Origin: Gammaproteobacteria bacterium
Lineage (GTDB): Bacteria; Pseudomonadota; Gammaproteobacteria; Steroidobacterales; Rariloculaceae
Direction of reading: 5' to 3'
DNA: 33,662 nucleotides
Assembly (NCBI GenBank): GCA_017577365.1
Contig: PKRJ01000039.1
Location: 1 to 33,662 of the forward strand
This document shows, in pieces, positions 25,458 through 32,422 of the stretch. The first letter of the stretch is position 1. Each line of letters begins with the position of its first letter. The notes under the pieces are model-generated. The model was given only the letters and a program-made list of their open reading frames with translations. It was not told the DNA's origin and did not search any database. The translations under genes and the position numbers were made by a program.

Positions 25458-25691
25458 TCAGATTCGGTCGACGGCCTGCTGCACCCCTTCGCCGTGCGCG
25501 CAATGCGCGCAGCAGAACATCGCGTTGCCGGCCTCGACGCCGTGACCGATGATGCGATTACCGCAATGCTTGCATCTCGGCGCGAGCATGTTGATCGCGC
25601 ACTCGAACGAATCGAACGTATGCGCCTGGCCGTTCATCGTCACGGTGAAGGCTTTGTCGTAATCGTTGCCGCATTTCTCGCACTGCGCCAT
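25458..25691 (-). CDS. Small Cys-rich metal-binding protein (77 aa)
   Basis: This short protein has eight cysteines: C4 and C7 (CEKC), C31, C40 and C43 (CKHC), C60, C61 and C64 (CCAHC). Several histidines add possible ligands. The pairs are spaced like zinc-ribbon knuckles, and the overall look resembles bacterial proteins loosely called prokaryotic metallothioneins, so zinc or copper binding is likely. The central HTFDSFECAINMLAP segment is typical of this group as I recall it. ATG at 25689-25691 has GGGAG nine bases upstream; the longer open frame beyond is not used. It is divergent from the sulfite dehydrogenase gene across about 110 bases. Its function is unknown. Confidence 0.75.
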   Translation of the reverse strand: MAQCEKCGNDYDKAFTVTMNGQAHTFDSFECAINMLAPRCKHCGNRIIGHGVEAGNAMFCCAHCAHGEGVQQAVDRI

Positions 25692-25801
25692 GATTCTTCT
25701 CCCGGTGCCGGATAGAGAACCGTAAAGCTCATCCATTCGGCGAAGGCGCGCGCAATCCGCAGTCGCCCCTATGCCTGACGCGATCACGCGGGGAGATGAC
25801 G

Positions 25802-27076
25802 ATGAAAGCCGATGACGACGATCTGCTCCCCGTCGCGGGCAACGGTCTATTGCATCGGCGCCTCTTTCTGCGCGGCGGCGCGGGCTTGCTCGGCGCGCTC
25901 GCGCTTCTCGAAGCCCGGCCCGCGCGCGCCGACGGTCCGCCGGACGTGCCGCCGTGGATGAAGGCGCCGGGCGAGGGCATGCGGCCGTACGGGAGCCGTT
26001 CGCGTCACGAGGAGCACGTGTCGCGGCTCGTCGGCGCAATGCCCGGAACGACCGGCGCCGGCTCTTCACGCACGCCGCTCGAGGCGCTCGAGGGCATCAT
26101 CACGCCGAGCGCGTTGCATTTCGAACGTCATCATGCCGGCGTGCCGGACATCGATCCCGCGCGTCACAAGCTGCTGATCCACGGTCTCGTCGAGCGGCCA
26201 CTCGTCTTCGACGTCGAGTCGCTGTCGCGCTATCCGCACGTCTCACGCATTCGGTTTCTGGAATGCTCCGGCAACAGCGCGCCGAACAACGCGCCCGAGC
26301 CGCCGCAGCAAAGCGCTGGCGCGCTGCACGGCCTCGTCTCGTGCAGCGAGTGGACCGGCGTGCCGCTCGGCCTGTTGCTCGACGAGACCGGCGTACGCCC
26401 CGAGGCGCGTTGGGTCGTCGCCGAGGGGGCGGATGCCGCCGCGATGTCACGCAGCGTGCCGCTCCAGAAGGCGTTCGACGACGCGCTCGTCGCGCTCTAT
26501 CAGAACGGAGAACGGCTCCGCCCGGAGCAGGGCTATCCGATGCGCCTGTTCTTGCCCGGCTGGGAAGGCAACATGAGCGTGAAGTGGCTGCGGCGCCTGA
26601 AAGTCACGGCCACGCCGTCGATGACGAAAGACGAGACGTCGAAGTACACCGACCTGCTGCCGAACGGCGAGGCGTTGCAGTTCACGTTTCCGATGGGCGT
26701 GAAGTCGGTGATCACGTCGCCGTCCGGAACGATGACGATGCGCGGGCCGGGCGTGTACCGTGTCTCGGGTCTCGCGTGGTCCGGCGCCGGGCGGATCCGG
26801 CGCGTCGAGGTCTCGGCCGACGGCGGCCGCACGTGGGCCGAGGCGGCGCTCGACGAGCCGGTGCTGCCGAAGGCGCTGTGCCGTTTCCGAATCGCATGGC
26901 GTTGGGACGGCGGCCCCGCGGTGCTGCAAAGCCGTGCGATCGACGAGACCGGCGCGGTACAGCCGACGCGTTCCGCGCTGCTCGCGGAGCGCGGCCCGAG
27001 CTATCGGTATCATTACCACGCGATTCAGAGCTGGGCCGTGACCCCGGACGGCGAGGTGCGCAATGTCTACGCATAG
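25802..27076 (+). CDS. soxC: SoxC-type molybdenum-cofactor sulfite dehydrogenase subunit
   Basis: This is a 424-residue periplasmic sulfite oxidase-family molybdoenzyme. A twin-arginine signal, HRRLFLRGG (R19-R20), with cleavage near PARA-DG means Tat export with cofactor bound. C155 in FLECSGNSAPN is the molybdenum ligand. The C-terminal Mo-co dimerisation domain includes VEVSADGGRTWAEAAL. SoxC with SoxD oxidises the sulfane sulfur bound to SoxYZ; relatives act directly on sulfite. No soxXYZAB genes lie within the window. ATG at 25802 has GGGGAG six bases upstream; the in-frame ATG at 25796 abuts that site and is less likely. The end overlaps the cytochrome gene by 14 bases. Confidence 0.9.
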   Translation: MKADDDDLLPVAGNGLLHRRLFLRGGAGLLGALALLEARPARADGPPDVPPWMKAPGEGMRPYGSRSRHEEHVSRLVGAMPGTTGAGSSRTPLEALEGIITPSALHFERHHAGVPDIDPARHKLLIHGLVERPLVFDVESLSRYPHVSRIRFLECSGNSAPNNAPEPPQQSAGALHGLVSCSEWTGVPLGLLLDETGVRPEARWVVAEGADAAAMSRSVPLQKAFDDALVALYQNGERLRPEQGYPMRLFLPGWEGNMSVKWLRRLKVTATPSMTKDETSKYTDLLPNGEALQFTFPMGVKSVITSPSGTMTMRGPGVYRVSGLAWSGAGRIRRVEVSADGGRTWAEAALDEPVLPKALCRFRIAWRWDGGPAVLQSRAIDETGAVQPTRSALLAERGPSYRYHYHAIQSWAVTPDGEVRNVYA

Positions 27077-27683
27077 CGACGACGGAGTTGCGGCCATTGC
27101 TTCGACGTGCGATGCGCGCGCTCGTGCGCGGCTCGCCTCCGCTGCGGTCGCCGTCGCGGCCGGTTTCGCGATGCTGCCCTCGAACGCGCCGGCCGATGAG
27201 CTCATCGCGCCGCTCGAAGCGCGGCCGAATCTCGGAGCACCGGCGACGGCCGAGCAGATCGCGGGCTGGGATTTGAGCATCGGATCCGATGGCGACAACC
27301 TGCCGCCGGGATCGGGCACCGCGGCGCGCGGCGCCGAGATCTTCGCGGCGAAATGCGCGGCGTGCCACGGCGCGGACGGCACCGGCGGGTTGAACGATCC
27401 GCTCGTCGGCGGGCACGGCACGCTCGCGAGCCCCGAGCCCGTGCGGACGATCGGCAGCTACTGGCCTTACGCGACGACGATCTTCGATTACATCCGGCGT
27501 GCGATGCCGTATCCCGAGCCGCAATCCCTTTCGAACGACGACGTCTACGCGCTGACGGCGCACCTGCTGCACGCGAACGGCATCATCGACGAGGACTTCG
27601 TTGTCGACGCCTCGACGCTTCCCGCGATCGAGATGCCGAACGCGCGCGGCTTCGAATCCGCGTATCGCGAGCGATCCCGATAA
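27063..27683 (+). CDS. Periplasmic monohaem cytochrome c, partner of the SoxC-type enzyme (SoxD-like)
   Basis: This 206-residue cytochrome c has an N-terminal signal (about residues 20-45, ending APADE). There is one haem site, CAACH (98-102), and M148 in RRAMPYPEP is the probable axial methionine. It is the electron acceptor for the sulfite dehydrogenase, passing electrons from molybdenum to the respiratory chain. Paracoccus SoxD is roughly twice as long and dihaem, so this is a short monohaem version, nearer in size to SorB-type partners. ATG at 27063 lies 14 bases inside the end of soxC, with GAGG upstream, so expression is coupled. Confidence 0.85.
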   Translation: MSTHSDDGVAAIASTCDARARARLASAAVAVAAGFAMLPSNAPADELIAPLEARPNLGAPATAEQIAGWDLSIGSDGDNLPPGSGTAARGAEIFAAKCAACHGADGTGGLNDPLVGGHGTLASPEPVRTIGSYWPYATTIFDYIRRAMPYPEPQSLSNDDVYALTAHLLHANGIIDEDFVVDASTLPAIEMPNARGFESAYRERSR

Positions 27684-27725
27684 CCGAGCCATTGCGCGGA
27701 TCGGGAAGCGGCGACGTGATCGAGG

Positions 27726-29495
27726 TCAGAACGGCCAGATCATGGGCGCGAGCACGACCGTCACCGCGCCGATCAGGACGTTCAACGGCACGCCGAAGCG
27801 GACGTAGTCCGCGAAGCGATAACCTCCCGGCCCGTACACCATCAGATTCGTCTGATAACCGATCGGCGTCGCGAAGCCGGCCGACGCGGCCATCATGATC
27901 GCGAAGACGAACGGCCTGAAGCTCACGTCGAGGCTCTCGGCCGTTGCCGCGGCGATCGGAAAGATCAGCACCGCGGCCGCGTTGTTCGTCAGCACCTCGG
28001 TGAAGAGATTCGTCAGCAGATAAATGCCGAGCAGCGCGAGCCACGGGTTGTCGCCGAAGGCCGCGATCCAGCTCGACGCGATCGCGCCGGCGGCGCCGCT
28101 CACGGTCAACGCCTCGCCGAGGCCGATCGCGGCGCCGATGACGATCAGCACCGACCAATCGATCGATGCGCGCGCCGCGCCGAGCGTCGTGCAGCGGGTC
28201 GCGAGCATCAGACCGGCCGCGACGAGCGCCGCCTCGAGCATGGTCAAGAGCTCCGCGGTCACGACGGCGACCATGCCGGCAAGGATGGCGACGGCCACCC
28301 AAGCTCTCTCGTGGCGCGGGAGCTGCGCGTTCTGCACCTCGCTGACCAGCAGGAAGTCGCGCGAGTTTCGCTGCGTCTCGATGAACGACGGCCGGCACTC
28401 GAGCAGCAACGTATCGCCGGCCCGCAGCTCGATGTCCCCGATCTTGCCGCGCATGCGCTCGCCGTTTCGTGCCGCGGCAATCACGACGGCGTCGTAGCGC
28501 GAGCGGAAACGGCCCTCGCGGATCGTGCGATTGACGAGCGGGCATTGCTCGGAGACGACGACCTCGACGATGCGGCGCTCGGGTCGCGGCGCGTTCAGCT
28601 TGAAGAGCTGCTCCGGCGCGGGATAGAGGCCGCGGAGCCGTAACAGGTCGACGAGCGAATCCACCGCCCCTACGAAAAGCAGCCGATCGCCCGCGCGCAG
28701 CCGCTCGCTCGGCGCGACCGCGGGAATCAGTGTGCCGTCGCGGTCGATCTCCGCGAGGAATGCGCCCGGCAAGTGGCGCAGCCCCGCTTCCTCGACGCTC
28801 TTGCCGATCAGCGGGCTCGACTCCTCGACGAGCATCTCGAGCGCGTACTCGCGGGTCCGTCCGGGATCGCGCAACGGGGGGCGACGCTCCGGAAGCAGCC
28901 AACGTTGCGTAAGCAGCACGTACAGGATCCCGACGATCGCGGCAGGGAGGCCGACCGCACCCACCTCGAAGAAGCCGATCGAATCGAGCGCGCCGCTTTC
29001 CTGCACGAGCCCGTGAACGACCACGTTCGTGCTCGTGCCGACGAGCGTGCACAAGCCGCCGAGGATCGCCGCGTAGCTCAACGGGATCATGAGCTTCGAT
29101 GCGGCGAACCCCATGCGCTTGCACCAGTCCTCGACGACCGGAACGAACATCGCGACGAGCGGCGTGTTGTTCAGGAATGCGCTGAGCGCCGTGATCGGCA
29201 TCATCAGCCGAAGCTGCGCCGCCGCGACGGAACGGGGACGGCCGAGCAGCCGTGTGCCGATCGCTTGAACGGCGCCGGTATCGGTCAGCGCCGCGACGAC
29301 GACGTAGAGCACGCCGACCGTTGCCAGGCCGGGGTTACCGAGCCCGGATAGCGCTTCGGTCGGCGACAGCACGCCGGTGAGCATCAGCGCCGTCAGCGCC
29401 CCGACGAGCACGAGATCCGGCGCGATGCGAGTCCCAACGAGGATCGCCATCGTCACGGCGACGGTCGCCAGCGTCAGCCAGGCATCTGCGGTCAA
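27726..29495 (-). CDS. SLC13/DASS-family permease with two RCK_C (TrkA-C) domains
   Basis: This 589-residue inner-membrane transporter has two groups of membrane helices around a cytoplasmic insert. The paired re-entrant signatures are SAFLNNTPLVAMFVP (105-119) and the C-terminal NNAAAVLIFPIA. The insert holds two RCK_C domains at about 215-288 and 307-388, each ending in LRAGDRLLFVG or LRAGDTLLLEC type strands. Proteins of this layout are annotated as sodium-coupled anion or sulfate transporters. Convergence with the sulfite dehydrogenase pair makes sulfate or another sulfur oxyanion a reasonable but unproven substrate. The start is TTG at 29495 with GAGG about ten bases upstream; no ATG lies near. 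RCK domains suggest control by nucleotides or ions. Confidence 0.9.
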   Translation of the reverse strand: MTADAWLTLATVAVTMAILVGTRIAPDLVLVGALTALMLTGVLSPTEALSGLGNPGLATVGVLYVVVAALTDTGAVQAIGTRLLGRPRSVAAAQLRLMMPITALSAFLNNTPLVAMFVPVVEDWCKRMGFAASKLMIPLSYAAILGGLCTLVGTSTNVVVHGLVQESGALDSIGFFEVGAVGLPAAIVGILYVLLTQRWLLPERRPPLRDPGRTREYALEMLVEESSPLIGKSVEEAGLRHLPGAFLAEIDRDGTLIPAVAPSERLRAGDRLLFVGAVDSLVDLLRLRGLYPAPEQLFKLNAPRPERRIVEVVVSEQCPLVNRTIREGRFRSRYDAVVIAAARNGERMRGKIGDIELRAGDTLLLECRPSFIETQRNSRDFLLVSEVQNAQLPRHERAWVAVAILAGMVAVVTAELLTMLEAALVAAGLMLATRCTTLGAARASIDWSVLIVIGAAIGLGEALTVSGAAGAIASSWIAAFGDNPWLALLGIYLLTNLFTEVLTNNAAAVLIFPIAAATAESLDVSFRPFVFAIMMAASAGFATPIGYQTNLMVYGPGGYRFADYVRFGVPLNVLIGAVTVVLAPMIWPF

Positions 29496-29900
29496 CGGGA
29501 GGTGTCCTCGAACGCTTTGGAAGGTCCGGCGATGGACCGGTGAGACGGCGGGTGCCGTAGTAAATGTTATTCGGTCTGCGGCCGCCGCCAGGGCGGCACT
29601 ATACGCCTTCGGCGCCGTATTTCATGAATCGAAAGCGCATTTCCAAATTCCGCTATCGACATACGCCCTGGATAGGCATCCGAGCGCGCCCGAGAAAGCG
29701 TGGCATGGAAACTGCATCGGCCGTTCGGGTTGCCTCAAGCAGATCGAGAACCTCACTCGAGTATCCGGAAAGAAGGACTCGATGACGGGACTTCGAGGAG
29801 AGCCGCTCATTGCAAGCCGCGGAATAACGACAACCGAGGCCGCTCCCGGCCCACGGGATCTGCTGGGCACCGAACGTTTCAATCCTTGGAGAAGAACCAT
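29496..29900. other. 405-bp divergent intergenic region
   Basis: This is the longest gene-free stretch. It is less GC-rich than its surroundings, with an AT-richer patch at about 29610-29670. It contains a small hairpin (GCCGCC at 29581-29586 with GGCGGC at 29592-29597) and a sigma-54-type promoter (29701-29716). The roughly 170-base leader after that promoter has no riboswitch I recognise; c-di-GMP-I was considered and does not fit. The frame of the downstream gene is open back to 29700, but the upstream part lacks a start with a ribosome site and a sensible N-terminus. Confidence 0.6.
29701..29716 (+). promoter_or_regulatory. Sigma-54 (RpoN) -24/-12 promoter for the GlyGly-CTERM protein gene
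   Basis: TGGCATGGAAACTGCA matches the consensus TGGCACGnnnnTTGCA at 10 of 12 defined positions. It has the obligatory GG and GC separated by exactly 10 bases. Transcription would start near 29728, leaving a leader of about 170 bases. An enhancer-binding activator would be needed; none is encoded in the window. Sigma-54 control is known for PEP-CTERM exosortase target genes, a loosely parallel sorting system. Confidence 0.65.
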
Positions 29901-32303
29901 ATGAAGGATGCCCATGCTTCCCGCCAGCTCCGATCGATTGCGGAGCGGCGGCGTGTACTCGTTCGCTCCGTCACGGCCGCGCTCGTCGGCATCGCCGGCG
30001 CGCACGTTGCCGTGGCCGACCACGAAGGGCTGCCGTTCACCGAACCCTTCGACGACGCTCACTTGAGCGACGCGTCGAGCACGACGGCGGATTGGGGCGT
30101 CGCCCGGCCCGGTTTCCTCACGATGCCGAGCGCGGAGCCGTTGATCGACGTGGTCGACTCGACGGCATCCGGGGAGAACGTCGGGGCGACGGAGCACATC
30201 ACGCGCGATCTCGTGCTCGCTGACTTGAACGGTGACGGTTTGCTCGATCTCGTCGAGGCGGCCCTGGGGCAGAACGGTATCTACCTGAACCAGGGAGGCA
30301 GTTTCCCTGCACGCATCGATCTGACGAACGACGGCGGCAACTCGCGCGGCGCCGCGGTCGGCGACTTCAATCGGGACGGCGCGCTCGACGTCGTCATCGG
30401 CAATCGCAACGTCCCTTCGCGCCTCTATCTGAACTCGGGCGACGGCGTGCAGTTCACGGGCTTCGATATCAGCCCGACCGTATCGCAAACCGACGCGATC
30501 GACGTCGCTGATTTCAACGGCGACGGGTGGCCCGACGTCGTCGTCGCGAATCATCGGTTCAACAACAATCTGATCTACTACCACACGGGAAATCCCGCCG
30601 CGCCGTTCGGCACCGACGGCGTCGAAGGGGTCCCGATCGGCGACGACCGCGAGATGCATTCGCAGGATGTCGCGGTGGGCGACCTCGATAACGACGGCGA
30701 CGTCGATATCGTCATATTCAACGAGCTTCAGCCGAACTTCGCGTTCCTGAACGACGGGGCCGGGAACTTCACCGCGGTGCAGATCGGTGCCGAGGCGGAC
30801 AACTCCCAAGCCGGCGCGCTCGCCGATGTCAACGGCGACGGATTTCTCGACGTCATCGTCGGCAACTACGAGATCAGCAAGGTCTACCTGAGCTCGGGCG
30901 ATCCGGCGGCATTGTTCTCGGAGGCGTCGCCGGCATTCGAGCTCTCCGTGCCGGATAACCCGAGCTTCGCGCACCACGTGGACGTTGCCGACATCGACAA
31001 CGACGGCGATCTCGACATATTGATCGGAACCGCGGGACTCCAGGCCGAAGCTCCGGGCACCCGCTATTTCAACTGGCTCTTCATCAACGACGGGCAAGGC
31101 GTATTCGGTGCCGGCGTGCCCATCGGCGCGGACCTCGACGTCACGAACGCGCTCGCGATCGGCGATGTCGACGGCGATGGGCGCCTCGACATCATCTCGG
31201 GCAACGAAGATCGCGACGACGCGGATACTGCGCTGCCGCGAATCAATCGGCTCTATCGCAACGTCGGTGTTCCCTCGGGCGATGAGCCCGTCGTGCAGCT
31301 GACCGCGGCGGCGACGTCGCTGCGGGTCGACACGGCGACCGCCCCGATCGACGCGGTCTCGCTCGACGCGGTCTTCGAGACGCTCGCGCCGAACGTCGAG
31401 GCGGAGTTCTGGGTGTCGAGCAACGGCGGCGAAGTATGGTCGTACATCGTGCCGGGTGCCGGCCCCCTCGTTTTCCCCGAAGGCATCCGCGGCACGGATC
31501 TGCGCTGGAGAGTCGTCCTCAATGCATTGTCGCCGGCCGGCGCCGCGGCGCTCGCGCTCGACAGCGTCACTCTTGCGACGAGCTCGCCGTTCTTCACGAG
31601 CGCGCCCGTGACCGAAGCGGTCGTCGATACGCCGTACTCCTACGACGTCGTCGCGGAAGATCCGAACGAAGGCGACACGCTGACGCTGACGGCCGTGACG
31701 GTGCCCGCGTGGCTCGCGTTCACGGACAACGGCGACGGCACGGGCACTTTGGCCGGCACGCCGACCGCCGACGACGTCGGCGCGCACGACGTCGTCCTCG
31801 AGGCTTCCGACGATGCCGGTAACACGAGCCGGCAAGCGTTCACGATCGAAGTGTCCGCGCCGGAGCCGGAGAATCTGCCGCCCGAGTTCACGAGCTCTCC
31901 GACGACGGATGCCGAGGTCGGCACCGCGTATACCTATGCGGTCGCCGTGAGTGATCCCGACGGCGATGCCGTGACGATCACGGCGTCTTCGATCCCCGCG
32001 TGGCTGACGCTCACGGATAACGGGGACGGCACCGCGACGCTCTCCGGCACGCCGGCCGCAGGCGACGTCGGCGAGCACGACGTCGTGCTCCAGGCCGCCG
32101 ACGAGGACGGTGCGACGGCGGAGCAGACGTTCGCGATCACGGTCGAGCAAGCACCGTCGCCGCCGTCGAATCCGAGTCAGCCGCCTCCGCCTCCATCGTC
32201 ATCGTCGTCGGGCGGCGGCGCCGCCGGGCTCTACGAGCTGCTCGGAAGCTTGGGCGCGCTCGCGGCGCTCCTCGGGCGACGGCGTCGGCATCGGTGCGGC
32301 TAG
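29901..32303 (+). CDS. Secreted FG-GAP/VCBS repeat protein with two Ig-like domains and GlyGly-CTERM tail
   Basis: This 800-residue exported protein starts at ATG 29901 (GGAG nine bases upstream) with a signal ending HVAVA-DH. Seven FG-GAP-type calcium loops follow, for example DLNGDGLLDLV (108-118), DFNGDGWPDVVVAN, DLDNDGDVDIVIF and DVDGDGRLDII; these usually form a beta-propeller. Two He_PIG/cadherin-like domains start near 563 and 657, sharing the motif PAWLxxTDNGDGTxTLxGTP. A Pro/Ser linker then leads to SSSSGGGAAG, a hydrophobic stretch and RRRRH. This is the GlyGly-CTERM signal cut by rhombosortase, associated with type II secretion and surface attachment. Probable role: calcium-dependent adhesion or polymer binding at the cell surface. 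Expression is likely sigma-54 dependent. Confidence 0.88.
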   Translation: MKDAHASRQLRSIAERRRVLVRSVTAALVGIAGAHVAVADHEGLPFTEPFDDAHLSDASSTTADWGVARPGFLTMPSAEPLIDVVDSTASGENVGATEHITRDLVLADLNGDGLLDLVEAALGQNGIYLNQGGSFPARIDLTNDGGNSRGAAVGDFNRDGALDVVIGNRNVPSRLYLNSGDGVQFTGFDISPTVSQTDAIDVADFNGDGWPDVVVANHRFNNNLIYYHTGNPAAPFGTDGVEGVPIGDDREMHSQDVAVGDLDNDGDVDIVIFNELQPNFAFLNDGAGNFTAVQIGAEADNSQAGALADVNGDGFLDVIVGNYEISKVYLSSGDPAALFSEASPAFELSVPDNPSFAHHVDVADIDNDGDLDILIGTAGLQAEAPGTRYFNWLFINDGQGVFGAGVPIGADLDVTNALAIGDVDGDGRLDIISGNEDRDDADTALPRINRLYRNVGVPSGDEPVVQLTAAATSLRVDTATAPIDAVSLDAVFETLAPNVEAEFWVSSNGGEVWSYIVPGAGPLVFPEGIRGTDLRWRVVLNALSPAGAAALALDSVTLATSSPFFTSAPVTEAVVDTPYSYDVVAEDPNEGDTLTLTAVTVPAWLAFTDNGDGTGTLAGTPTADDVGAHDVVLEASDDAGNTSRQAFTIEVSAPEPENLPPEFTSSPTTDAEVGTAYTYAVAVSDPDGDAVTITASSIPAWLTLTDNGDGTATLSGTPAAGDVGEHDVVLQAADEDGATAEQTFAITVEQAPSPPSNPSQPPPPPSSSSSGGGAAGLYELLGSLGALAALLGRRRRHRCG

Positions 32304-32368
32304 GCGCGGAATCGATCGTTCCTTCGGCGCCCGGGAAGGCTGGAGCGGTCATTCGGCGTATCCTCGTC

Positions 32369-32395
32369 GGGGACCTTGCCTCGCCGGCGGGTCCC
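32369..32395 (+). terminator. Weak hairpin after the GlyGly-CTERM gene
   Basis: GGGACC (32370-32375) pairs with GGTCCC (32390-32395) around a 14-base loop, followed by TTT. It lies 66 bases after the stop and 27 before the ligase start, so it would separate the two genes. Weak. Confidence 0.3.
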
Positions 32396-32422
32396 TTTCG
32401 AGCTCGCGGTCACGAGAGGCCC

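Noticed and set aside
27684..27725. A terminator between the cytochrome and permease genes
   Set aside because: No inverted repeat better than a four-base GATC pair is visible in this 42-base convergent gap.
29717..29900. A possible c-di-GMP-I riboswitch in the leader of the FG-GAP gene
   Set aside because: The conserved core segments and tetraloop/receptor pattern were not found.
29700..29900. An extended N-terminus for the FG-GAP protein starting at 29700
   Set aside because: It would bury the signal peptide about 67 residues inside, and its ATG overlaps the sigma-54 element. ATG at 29901 has a good ribosome site.
29622..32150. An 842-codon minus-strand open frame
   Set aside because: It mirrors the FG-GAP repeat gene; its apparent repeats are the reverse reading of the calcium-loop codons.
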